Assembly: GCA_964589765.1 (NCBI GenBank)
Contig: CAZPUM010000023.1
Span: forward strand, 1-19,998
DNA length: 19,998 nt
Direction: 5' to 3'
Source of the DNA: UBA525 sp964589765
GTDB lineage: Archaea; Nanobdellota; Nanobdellia; Woesearchaeales; UBA525
The notes under the pieces are model-generated. The model saw only the letters and a program-made list of their open reading frames with translations. It made no database searches and had not been told where the DNA came from. Each line of letters begins with the position of its first letter. Position 1 is the first letter of the stretch. The position numbers and the translations under genes are program-made. Of the stretch, positions 1 through 6,126 are shown one piece after another.

Positions 1-583
1 TCTTCTCATCGGGTTCTACAAATGCTCCTCCTATAGGACCAAACACCAATAGCCCTGAAGCCTTTACCTTGATGTCGTACGCCCTGCTAACTATTCCGTG
101 GCTAAACTCGTGAATCACAATAACAACAAACAGGACAAGCCAGCCCGTTATCAGTGGAACTCTCAAATCAGTTCCTGGAAGACTTAAACCAGGAAGCACA
201 GGACTGATTACAGGAGGGGCTGATGGAAGAAAGAAAAACTCCCAAAGCCCTTTAAACAGTATAAACACAATGAATGCCATTCCTAGAAACCCAAAGTAAA
301 TTCCAACCTGGCCTAAGAACCTGACAATTTTACTGTGGTCTTTTCCCATCCTGTCCATCAGTTTCAGGCCGAACTTAGTTCTGTATAGCCCAACAAGAGG
401 TCCTTGCCAGTCTAGTTTGTGTCTGAATTGGTAAATCACCCAGAACAGAGCTAAATAGAAAGCTGCAACCTCTGGAAACTTTCTGACGACTTCGAAAGAG
501 AAATACAGAATAGAGTACAAGCACACAGTTAAAAGAGCAGTTATAAATCTGCCGAGCCCTGTGTCAAAAAAATCCTTTGGCAT
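1..583 (-). CDS. Site-2 protease family (M50) intramembrane metalloprotease, N-terminal part
   Basis: The gene runs off the left edge; 194 residues are visible. It encodes a polytopic membrane protein with hydrophobic segments at about residues 13-33, 38-52, 95-112 and 144-165. The last carries HEFSH (158-162), the HExxH zinc site of M50 proteases, followed by GLLVFGPIGGAFVEP, the glycine-rich stretch that typically follows it. Members of the family cut substrates within the membrane. The zinc-binding aspartate motif expected later lies outside the window. The start is the ATG at 583: a TTTATATA box sits 23-30 nt upstream, predicting a transcript that begins at the start codon. A GAGGAGGG stretch just upstream (588-595) would serve only if transcription began further out. 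It is divergent from the DoxX-like gene. Family confident; substrate unknown. Confidence 0.9.
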   Translation of the reverse strand, partial: MPKDFFDTGLGRFITALLTVCLYSILYFSFEVVRKFPEVAAFYLALFWVIYQFRHKLDWQGPLVGLYRTKFGLKLMDRMGKDHSKIVRFLGQVGIYFGFLGMAFIVFILFKGLWEFFFLPSAPPVISPVLPGLSLPGTDLRVPLITGWLVLFVVIVIHEFSHGIVSRAYDIKVKASGLLVFGPIGGAFVEPDEK

Positions 584-605
584 GCGAAACCCTCCTCGAC
601 AGGAG

Positions 606-613
606 TATATAAA
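606..613 (-). promoter_or_regulatory. TATA box of the site-2 protease gene
   Basis: TTTATATA on the minus strand, 23-30 nt before the ATG at 583. This is the usual archaeal distance to the transcription start, so the mRNA may be leaderless. An SD-like GAGGAGGG lies between box and ATG and would be left out of such a transcript. Confidence 0.6.
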
Positions 614-705
614 GGTATCTTAGCTTTGTCGAATCTTTCCTCACTGTACGCGAGACAAAGAGACTATACACCCAGTTAGGGCACTGACAGGATTAAACAG
701 AATTG

Positions 706-719
706 GCAATATATATTGC
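706..719. repeat. Perfect 14-bp palindrome GCAATATATATTGC
   Basis: A perfect 14-bp inverted repeat in the divergent intergenic region upstream of the DoxX-like gene. Its left side extends into TTGGCAAT, which resembles the TTGGCAAAT at 754-762 and the complement of ATTTGCCA at 721-728. The arrangement looks like an operator for a dimeric regulator, but the AT-rich core could also hold a TATA element. No regulator can be named from sequence. Confidence 0.5.
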
Positions 720-720
720 T

Positions 721-762
721 ATTTGCCATTTTGGGAATAATGTTAAAAAGAGATTGGCAAAT
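721..762. repeat. Inverted repeat ATTTGCCATT / ATTGGCAAAT upstream of doxX-like gene
   Basis: Arms at 721-730 and 753-762 are reverse complements except at one position, with a 22-nt spacer that contains TTAAAAAG (743-750), a possible TATA element. With the TTGGCAAT at 703-710 this makes three copies of one half-site. A protein bound at both arms would bracket the candidate TATA element. Function is inferred only. Confidence 0.4.
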
Positions 763-781
763 CGTACAGTACAACCTATAT

Positions 782-788
782 GGGGTGA
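782..788 (+). promoter_or_regulatory. Ribosome-binding site of the DoxX-like gene
   Basis: GGGGTGA nine nucleotides before the ATG at 798, a good match to the archaeal anti-SD. It supports this start and implies a leadered transcript, unlike many neighbours. Confidence 0.6.
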
Positions 789-797
789 AATGATATT

Positions 798-1175
798 ATG
801 GCAGATATGAAAGATTACGGACCCGTGGGTCTGCGCTTAATCCTAGGCCTTCTGTTCCTATTACCTGGAATTATGAAGCTGATGGATTTGTTCAGCACGG
901 GCACACACATGGTTGTCGGCATGCTTTGGGGAATTACAGCTCTAGCATGGATTCTGGCAATCGTTGAGGTCCTTGGAGGACTTGCAGTTCTCATTGGCTG
1001 GCAGATTAAGTATGCAGTCTGGCCCTTGGCAATAGTGATGCTTGGAGCAATTGTTCTGTTAGCAATGGGCGAAGCAGGAATTGCAACAACAAACCTGCTT
1101 TTCCATCTATTGGCAATCGCGGGACTGCTGAGCTTGTTCTTCACAGGACCCGGCAAGTACGCCGTCGAGGCGTAA
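798..1175 (+). CDS. DoxX-like small membrane protein
   Basis: 125 residues with four hydrophobic segments at about 10-30, 40-60, 70-90 and 98-116. The start GLRLILGLLFLLPGIMKL and the end GPGKYAVEA are the two family signatures of DoxX-like proteins (conserved Arg in helix 1; short GPGKY tail). Members are integral membrane proteins; some take part in quinone or thiosulfate redox chemistry, but most are uncharacterised and no specific reaction can be assigned here. The start is backed by GGGGTGA at 782-788. The gene is alone in its unit: a T-rich stretch (1181-1186) and a new promoter follow. The upstream region carries palindromic repeats that suggest regulated expression. Confidence 0.82.
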   Translation: MADMKDYGPVGLRLILGLLFLLPGIMKLMDLFSTGTHMVVGMLWGITALAWILAIVEVLGGLAVLIGWQIKYAVWPLAIVMLGAIVLLAMGEAGIATTNLLFHLLAIAGLLSLFFTGPGKYAVEA

Positions 1176-1178
1176 ATT

Positions 1179-1186
1179 CCTTTTTT
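1179..1186 (+). terminator. T-rich terminator after the DoxX-like gene
   Basis: CC followed by six T begins just after the stop at 1173-1175, with a second T-run further on that merges into the next promoter. Archaeal intrinsic termination needs only such U-tracts. No hairpin is visible. Confidence 0.45.
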
Positions 1187-1195
1187 CAAATATTT

Positions 1196-1203
1196 TTTAT
1201 ACC
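1196..1203 (+). promoter_or_regulatory. TATA box of the purine nucleoside phosphorylase gene
   Basis: TTTATACC lies 21-28 nt before the ATG at 1224. There is no ribosome-binding site between them, so a leaderless transcript is predicted. Confidence 0.65.
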
Positions 1204-1223
1204 CAATTGTTCTCTACTCAAGA

Positions 1224-2120
1224 ATGGTGGACGATTTCGAATCATTCAAGGAAAGTTTAAGCTTTCTTAACGACTATTCTGGCTGTGTAAAAAAAGCAAC
1301 AGACCTGATTGGCTCAATGACCTACGGCAACCCCCAGTTCGCACTGGTTCTTGGCTCAGGATTAGGACCTTTGGCTAAAGAGATTGATGTCAAGGCAAAT
1401 ATTCCTTACGAGTTCATCCCGCACTGGCCAGTATCAACAGTAAAAGGTCACAGGGGAAGACTTCTGACAGGGACTCTTGAAGGTGTTCCAATCGTTGCGA
1501 TGCAAGGCAGGAAACACTTCTATGAACTGGGTACATCCCCAACCTGGCAGAAAAATCTGTCTTTCCCCGTCAATGTCTTCGCAGAGTTAGGAATCCCTAA
1601 TCTTTTTGTTACCAACGCTGCAGGAGGTCTAAACCTTGATTTCGAACAGGGAGACATTATGATTATCAAGGACCATATCAATATGATTCCAAACCCCCTT
1701 TGTGGACTTCCACAAAACTTCAAGACCGTTTCAGGGGAAGACGTGCAAAGATTTCCTAACATGCAAAACGCGTATGACCCTGACTTGATTGAACTGTTAA
1801 GTCATTCGTCACACGACCCTCTAAAGACACACACAGGCGTATACCTTGCTTTAACAGGGCCTACCTTCGAAACAACGGCAGAGTCAAGGCTTTACAGAAG
1901 TTGGGGTGCTGATGCCGTTGGAATGTCAACAGCTCCAGAAGTTATCGTTGCAAGATGGCGCGGAATGAGATGTGTCGGAATGAGCTGTATCACTAATACA
2001 ATTCCTTCGTCAGGAGCAAATGATGCAACACATGACGAGGTTGTAAGCACAACAGAAGACCCTGAAGTTTATACAAACCTTTCAGAAACAATAAAGAACT
2101 TCATAAGAAACTACAGATAA
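1224..2120 (+). CDS. Purine nucleoside phosphorylase (trimeric, 6-oxopurine type)
   Basis: 298 residues, close to the usual 270-290. The enzyme cleaves inosine or guanosine with phosphate to the free base and ribose 1-phosphate (purine salvage, cytoplasm). Visible signature: GSGLG at 44-48, the phosphate loop; GHRGR at 75-79; the conserved VTNAAGG at 129-135; TFETTAESR from 214 with the base-contacting Glu216; GMSTAPEV with Met234; SCITN with Asn258; His270 in THDEV. The Asn, in place of the Asp pair of methylthioadenosine phosphorylases, argues for a 6-oxopurine PNP, whereas many archaeal homologues are of the MTAP type. The start lacks an SD but is 28 nt from the first T of a TATA box, so it is probably leaderless. 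The stop directly abuts the next start. Confidence 0.9.
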   Translation: MVDDFESFKESLSFLNDYSGCVKKATDLIGSMTYGNPQFALVLGSGLGPLAKEIDVKANIPYEFIPHWPVSTVKGHRGRLLTGTLEGVPIVAMQGRKHFYELGTSPTWQKNLSFPVNVFAELGIPNLFVTNAAGGLNLDFEQGDIMIIKDHINMIPNPLCGLPQNFKTVSGEDVQRFPNMQNAYDPDLIELLSHSSHDPLKTHTGVYLALTGPTFETTAESRLYRSWGADAVGMSTAPEVIVARWRGMRCVGMSCITNTIPSSGANDATHDEVVSTTEDPEVYTNLSETIKNFIRNYR

Positions 2121-2966
2121 ATGGAAGGGAGAATTCTAATAGTAGGTCTTGGGGCCATAGGTTGTAGAGTCTTGTGCTTTTTGAAAAATTTTCATGGGCT
2201 GACCCTCTGTGATTATGATATTGTTCTAGGGGAAAATCTAGAGAGACAACCATTATACTCAGAACAGGACATAGGAAGACTAAAAGTAGAAGTAGCAAAG
2301 GAGAGACTCGACCTTGATTGCGAAATAATAACTGAACCGTTTAAACCCGAACACTTTCATCACGATATCATCATTGACTGTACAGACAACCTTAACGTAA
2401 GACTAGTTATGAATGATGTATCAAGAAAGCACAACATTCCTTTAGTGGTAGCAACCGCCAGTAAAAACAGAGGGTATGTTTTCCCCAGCAGGGGAAACCC
2501 TTGCTGGCAGTGTATAGCTCTCGGCAAAGTGGCCCAGGATGACTGCTCAACAGATGTGGAAAAAGATGTCTTGGATAAGGTTGCCGAGCTTCAGGCATTG
2601 ATTGTCAAGGCTTTCCTGACAGGAAACACTCCATTAAGAGAGCTTTATGAGGTACGTGATGGTAAAACAAGAACTATCCAAGTCAAACAAAACAATAATT
2701 GTAAGGCCTGTCAGGGAATCTTCAACTATCTCGAACACGATTTCAGCATGGAGTTTTGCAAGGGCAGTAACAAACTTCAGGCCAGACCCCGTTCTCCAAA
2801 AATTTTAGACTTGAAATCATTGGAAGGAGAAATCATCAGAGAGTATCCTACGGCAGTAGAACTAAAACTAGAAAATGGTTCTGTGCTAGTACACAAGCAC
2901 GGACTTTTGGAGTTCAAAAAAGTTCCCGAAGAAACAGCAAAACAGTTTGCTCAGCGTTTGTTGTGA
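2121..2966 (+). CDS. E1-like ThiF/MoeB-family adenylyltransferase
   Basis: 281 residues. Family members adenylate the C-terminal glycine of a ubiquitin-like protein (MoaD, ThiS or archaeal SAMP) for sulfur transfer or protein conjugation. Visible: GLGAIG nucleotide loop (9-14); CDYDIVLGENLERQPLY (30-46) with the conserved Asp and Asn-x-x-Arg-Gln; Lys55; DCTDN (86-90), the Asp used in adenylation; two zinc-binding CxxC pairs (CWQC at 128-131, CKAC at 194-197); and Cys142, where related E1s have a cysteine after the first pair. The tail after residue 215 resembles a small beta-rich add-on I do not recognise. No ubiquitin-like gene is in the window. Its ATG follows the PNP stop with no gap and no SD, so it is probably translated by coupling. 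The last 16 bp overlap the convergent gene. Confidence 0.87.
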   Translation: MEGRILIVGLGAIGCRVLCFLKNFHGLTLCDYDIVLGENLERQPLYSEQDIGRLKVEVAKERLDLDCEIITEPFKPEHFHHDIIIDCTDNLNVRLVMNDVSRKHNIPLVVATASKNRGYVFPSRGNPCWQCIALGKVAQDDCSTDVEKDVLDKVAELQALIVKAFLTGNTPLRELYEVRDGKTRTIQVKQNNNCKACQGIFNYLEHDFSMEFCKGSNKLQARPRSPKILDLKSLEGEIIREYPTAVELKLENGSVLVHKHGLLEFKKVPEETAKQFAQRLL

Positions 2967-3382
2967 TGCTTGTAAGGGTCTGCGCGTTGCCATGCAAAAA
3001 ATGCTAGCATGGCAAGAACCAATATTATAGGAATCCAGAACCCTTTCCATTCTGTAGAGATAGGGGCAGGCCTTTCACGCACAGAGTCCTGGTAAGTCTC
3101 AAGTGTCTGATACAAAGAGTACTCTCTTATTTTGTCACAACTTGAGGGAATATCACAAATTCCTGATTCCCAGTGTGTGAAACAGCAAGTTTCACCAGGC
3201 ATTTGACATGTATCTGAGTCGTAGTCACAAAGTTCAAAACACCCAAGACCATCACAAGTACCAACATCATCCCTAATCACATTACCAGTTATAGCGTTAT
3301 CAGGCATATAGTGGTTTAAACCCACTAGAAAGAATATGAAAGCTCCAATAAAAATAATCATAGAGAGGTTTCTTTCATTCAT
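2951..3382 (-). CDS. Small Cys-rich membrane protein, function unknown
   Basis: 143 residues from the chosen ATG at 3382. Hydrophobic helices at about 8-24 and 114-131 flank a loop with eight cysteines (43, 48, 52, 59, 66, 67, 76, 82), probably outside the cell and disulfide-bonded, although I recognise no named family. GGAGG at 3390-3394 lies 7 nt before this ATG; a second ATG at 3385 is only 4 nt away, and a longer frame back to 3424 lies inside the upstream gene and lacks support. The start overlaps the end of the MCM-like ATPase gene, so the two are probably cotranscribed and coupled. The last 16 bp overlap the convergent E1-like gene. A DsbA-like oxidase at the right end of the window is a conceivable folding partner. 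Confidence 0.75.
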   Translation of the reverse strand: MNERNLSMIIFIGAFIFFLVGLNHYMPDNAITGNVIRDDVGTCDGLGCFELCDYDSDTCQMPGETCCFTHWESGICDIPSSCDKIREYSLYQTLETYQDSVRERPAPISTEWKGFWIPIILVLAMLAFFAWQRADPYKHHNKR

Positions 3383-4565
3383 CATTTTTCCTCCACAACG
3401 TCCTCTCATACAGCTTGGAAGCAATATCTAAATGTTTTTTCTTCACATTCTGACTTAATTCAGCCCTTGCAATGGCTTTAACAAGCCTTACAAGACCGAC
3501 CACAGTTCTGGGTCCGACTTCCTGTAGGAACTTTTTCTCATCTTTTTTCAGTTTCTGGATAAACCCGACAACCTCAACTTCAAAAGCCCCATCAAGCTTT
3601 ACATCTATGCTCGAAGCGTGTTTGACATACTCTTGAAGAAAATCTATGTCATTAGAAGACAGTTCTGTTTTTTCGTCAGAAACAATCTTTTTAGTAATCT
3701 GTTCGAACTCCTTATCACTTGGTTTTCGAACAGTGAAAATCATATGGAAACGCGAAAGCAGAGGATTACCAAAAGGAATCTGCTTTCGAATTATTTCGGC
3801 AGTCTTGCCGACAAACTCCCCGTGGACGGGGTTGGCGGTTGCGCAAACTCTTACCTTTGCAGAAAGGGTTTCGTGTTTTGAGCCTTTGTCGTACGAAACA
3901 AACCCTTTTTCCATTGCGTTGTATAAAGCAGCAAGATCCTTTGCCTTAATCAAGTTCAACTCATCTATACAAGCAATACCCCCATCCGCCAAAGGCAATA
4001 ATCCTTTCATAATCTGGTCGCCTTTAACCGAAGCAGAGAGACCTACTCCTGAGACTCCACTCCCCAAGCCAAAACTACTTATTGGCGCAATTTTCTCAAG
4101 AGACCGTAAAATATCTGTTTTACCCGTGCCGGGGTCGCCAATCATCAGCACGTGAAGGGGATCTTTTGCAAACAATTGAATTGCTGATGCAAGTTTTTCA
4201 TCAGCCAAACCTACAATATTTGGTGCAATCGCACCTGCAATCCTGTCAAGAGCACCAGGACCGAAAGCCAAAAAGGCCTCCAACTTCGTCTGCTGTGCAA
4301 CATTGTTGTTAACTCTGTCAAGAAACTCATGAAGCTCCTTGCCTTGAAGATGACTTTTAAAATGGGGCCATTCAACATCATCAAACAGTTCCTGCGACGT
4401 CTTGAAACTCTCAATTACAGCAAAACACCTGTCAATTTTCAAGTAGTGCTTCAGGACTGACATATCCTCTTCATCCAAGTACCTTCCGGCTAAATCAAGA
4501 GCCTTACGTTTATCCTTGTTCAAAGGAAACGCTAACTTGATGAGGTCCACCATCCTCTTTGCCAT
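3375..4565 (-). CDS. MCM-type AAA+ ATPase lacking the MCM N-terminal domain
   Basis: 396 residues. Residues about 110-390 follow the MCM helicase motor domain: IAPNIVGLADEKLASAIQLF (112-132 region), Walker A GDPGTGKT (143-150), SGVSGVGLSASV (169-180, matching the MCM GSSAVGLTAAV loop), LADGGIACIDE with Walker B Asp201-Glu202, sensor Asn245 in ATANP, and arginine finger Arg272 in LLSRF. The C-terminal helices resemble the MCM lid. Canonical archaeal MCM has about 650 residues with an OB-fold and zinc ribbon in front; here only about 110 helical residues precede the motor, so a replicative role is not evident. MoxR proteins share the wider clade but fit these motifs less well. A TATA box 21-28 nt upstream predicts a leaderless mRNA. 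It is followed by the Cys-rich membrane protein in an overlapping pair. Confidence 0.78.
   Translation of the reverse strand: MAKRMVDLIKLAFPLNKDKRKALDLAGRYLDEEDMSVLKHYLKIDRCFAVIESFKTSQELFDDVEWPHFKSHLQGKELHEFLDRVNNNVAQQTKLEAFLAFGPGALDRIAGAIAPNIVGLADEKLASAIQLFAKDPLHVLMIGDPGTGKTDILRSLEKIAPISSFGLGSGVSGVGLSASVKGDQIMKGLLPLADGGIACIDELNLIKAKDLAALYNAMEKGFVSYDKGSKHETLSAKVRVCATANPVHGEFVGKTAEIIRKQIPFGNPLLSRFHMIFTVRKPSDKEFEQITKKIVSDEKTELSSNDIDFLQEYVKHASSIDVKLDGAFEVEVVGFIQKLKKDEKKFLQEVGPRTVVGLVRLVKAIARAELSQNVKKKHLDIASKLYERTLWRKNDE
3390..3394 (-). promoter_or_regulatory. Ribosome-binding site that decides the Cys-rich protein start
   Basis: GGAGG on the minus strand, inside the end of the MCM-like gene, 4 nt from the ATG at 3385 and 7 nt from the ATG at 3382. 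It supports initiation at 3382 or 3385 rather than at the far upstream codon at 3424. Confidence 0.6.
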
Positions 4566-4585
4566 ACTGTTGACGAGGAGAGGAG

Positions 4586-4593
4586 ATATTTAA
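4586..4593 (-). promoter_or_regulatory. TATA box of the MCM-like ATPase gene
   Basis: TTAAATAT lies 21-28 nt before the ATG at 4565, just downstream of the MFS stop at 4596. No ribosome site is seen directly before the ATG. Leaderless initiation is likely, making this a unit separate from the transporter gene. Confidence 0.6.
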
Positions 4594-4595
4594 GT

Positions 4596-6038
4596 CTAGA
4601 GGTGGATTTTCTGACTTATTACCACAAGTATAAAATAAATAGGCATCACAACCGCCAGTAGCCCCGTTGCGACAATCATAAAAGTTATATCAAGCGGAAA
4701 GCTGTTTGCAATCCAGGCAAGTACAGGCACCAAAACAACATATGGCAAAAAAATCACGTATGATTGTGCCTGAAAATACTCAACTCTTTGCTGGTCAGAC
4801 ATAAGTTTCTTTGCCAAGAGGCCTTGACCAAACCCGGTTATACTGCTTCCAATTATACTGACACTCAAAGCAGCAGTTATGGCTGCAACATTTGAGTTGA
4901 ACACAAGCGCCAAGGGTAGAATTGCTGAAAGCATGGTTCCAAAGACAAGGGTTGGCGCCAGACCTGTGGACCTGTGAATCAACCGAGTGAAGAATGGTCC
5001 TGTGAAACTTGCGATAATCGCAATGCCGTAAATAATACCTAAAGTGAAAAATGGCCAAGAGTACTGTGGCTCAATTATTTTGTAAATGGCGATACCCGCA
5101 AACGCAGTTATCATTACATGAAGCAAGCCACTAATAATACTGGCAAGAGTGAGTAGAGACACATACTTAGTGCTCCAGTAAACCTTTAGTCTGTCAGTCA
5201 TTCTTTTGTGGTGCTCTTTGAAGAACTGTTTGAACTTGTAACTCTTTTCAGCCCTCTTGTCCTTCAGCAAACTCGTAATGTACCCTGCCAAAATGAAACA
5301 GAAGGCACTTACTTCAAACACAATCAGGTAGCCTGAGAGAGGCATTGTTTTCCCCAATATAGTCACAGGTACACCTTCAAGAGGGAACAGGTCAAGTAGA
5401 TACCCTGAAATCAAGATACTGATTGCGGTAATAATGACTCCCCAGTGCGCCACCCAACGAAGTAAAGGTAGCATTCTTTCTTTTCTCAGAAGACTCTGTG
5501 TAAAATGTTGATAGAGATCACCATATGTTACAACACCGACCGCTCCCGCGAGAAACGCGAGCGAAAAAAGCCAAACACTTCCAATTTTAAGGGCGAAAGC
5601 CATCACAATAAAACTGAATCCAAACAATATTCCCGCACTGCTGATGGTGTTTTTACTTATTCTATGAAAGTTCTGATACTCTTTCAACAGATTGCTTACG
5701 AAAACACTCAGTAAAGACCTAGCACCGTTTAGCAGACCTATTATTAAGAGAATCCAAGGGTGTGTCTGGGCAGAAAGCCAGAAAAGAATATTTACGAACT
5801 GGGGCGTTGTTGCACCGTATCCGACTCTGTCAAAAAACTCCCTTAGAGCGATTAGAATAGAATTTCTGTTATCCTCACTGGAACGTGAGCCTGAAGATTG
5901 ATGGTGTGAATCCAGAGCAAGAGCTATATCCTCACCTGAAAACCCCTGACCCTCAAGGTCCAGTCTTATCTGTCCGGGGGTTTTTCCTTCTTCAAGAAGA
6001 CGCCTAACCTCACCTAACAGTTCTTTTCCTCCCACCAC
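4596..6038 (-). CDS. MFS-type membrane transporter with short helical N-terminal extension
   Basis: 480 residues from the chosen GTG at 6038. After residue 60 come about twelve hydrophobic segments in two groups split by a charged cytoplasmic loop (SLLKDKRAEKSYKFKQFF and following), the usual major facilitator layout. The substrate cannot be told. Residues 7-45 form a soluble helical segment (LLEEGKTPGQIRLDLEGQGF) that resembles the N-terminus of the membrane protein at 18471-19691. The open frame continues to 6320, but that part overlaps the divergent propeller gene and both promoters. The GTG is 30 nt from the first T of a TTTAAATA box, so a leaderless GTG start is favoured; the adjacent GTG at 6035 is an alternative. 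The MCM-like gene follows. Confidence 0.72.
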   Translation of the reverse strand: MVGGKELLGEVRRLLEEGKTPGQIRLDLEGQGFSGEDIALALDSHHQSSGSRSSEDNRNSILIALREFFDRVGYGATTPQFVNILFWLSAQTHPWILLIIGLLNGARSLLSVFVSNLLKEYQNFHRISKNTISSAGILFGFSFIVMAFALKIGSVWLFSLAFLAGAVGVVTYGDLYQHFTQSLLRKERMLPLLRWVAHWGVIITAISILISGYLLDLFPLEGVPVTILGKTMPLSGYLIVFEVSAFCFILAGYITSLLKDKRAEKSYKFKQFFKEHHKRMTDRLKVYWSTKYVSLLTLASIISGLLHVMITAFAGIAIYKIIEPQYSWPFFTLGIIYGIAIIASFTGPFFTRLIHRSTGLAPTLVFGTMLSAILPLALVFNSNVAAITAALSVSIIGSSITGFGQGLLAKKLMSDQQRVEYFQAQSYVIFLPYVVLVPVLAWIANSFPLDITFMIVATGLLAVVMPIYFILVVISQKIHL

Positions 6039-6060
6039 AAGATTTTTTTCTGGAGAAGCG

Positions 6061-6068
6061 TATTTAAA
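6061..6068 (-). promoter_or_regulatory. TATA box of the MFS transporter gene
   Basis: TTTAAATA lies 23-30 nt before the GTG at 6038. It fixes the real start of the transporter far downstream of the longest open frame. The divergent propeller promoter is 30 bp away. Confidence 0.65.
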
Positions 6069-6096
6069 TGTTGTGCGACGAGAGTTATAAAAAAGC

Positions 6097-6104
6097 TTTA
6101 TAAA
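6097..6104 (+). promoter_or_regulatory. TATA box of the beta-propeller gene
   Basis: TTTATAAA lies 23-30 nt before the ATG at 6127, ideal for a transcript starting on the start codon. No SD intervenes. The element is itself palindromic. Confidence 0.7.
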
Positions 6105-6126
6105 CCGACCGCACGAGGAAAAAAGT

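Noticed and set aside
624..660. Inverted repeat CTTTGTC / GACAAAG as terminator or operator
   Set aside because: Only 7 bp per arm with a 23-nt loop and no T-tract; this could be chance.
3646..4155. Plus-strand 169-aa open frame across the MCM-like gene
   Set aside because: Antisense of Walker-motif coding sequence, with no family resemblance and no start signals.
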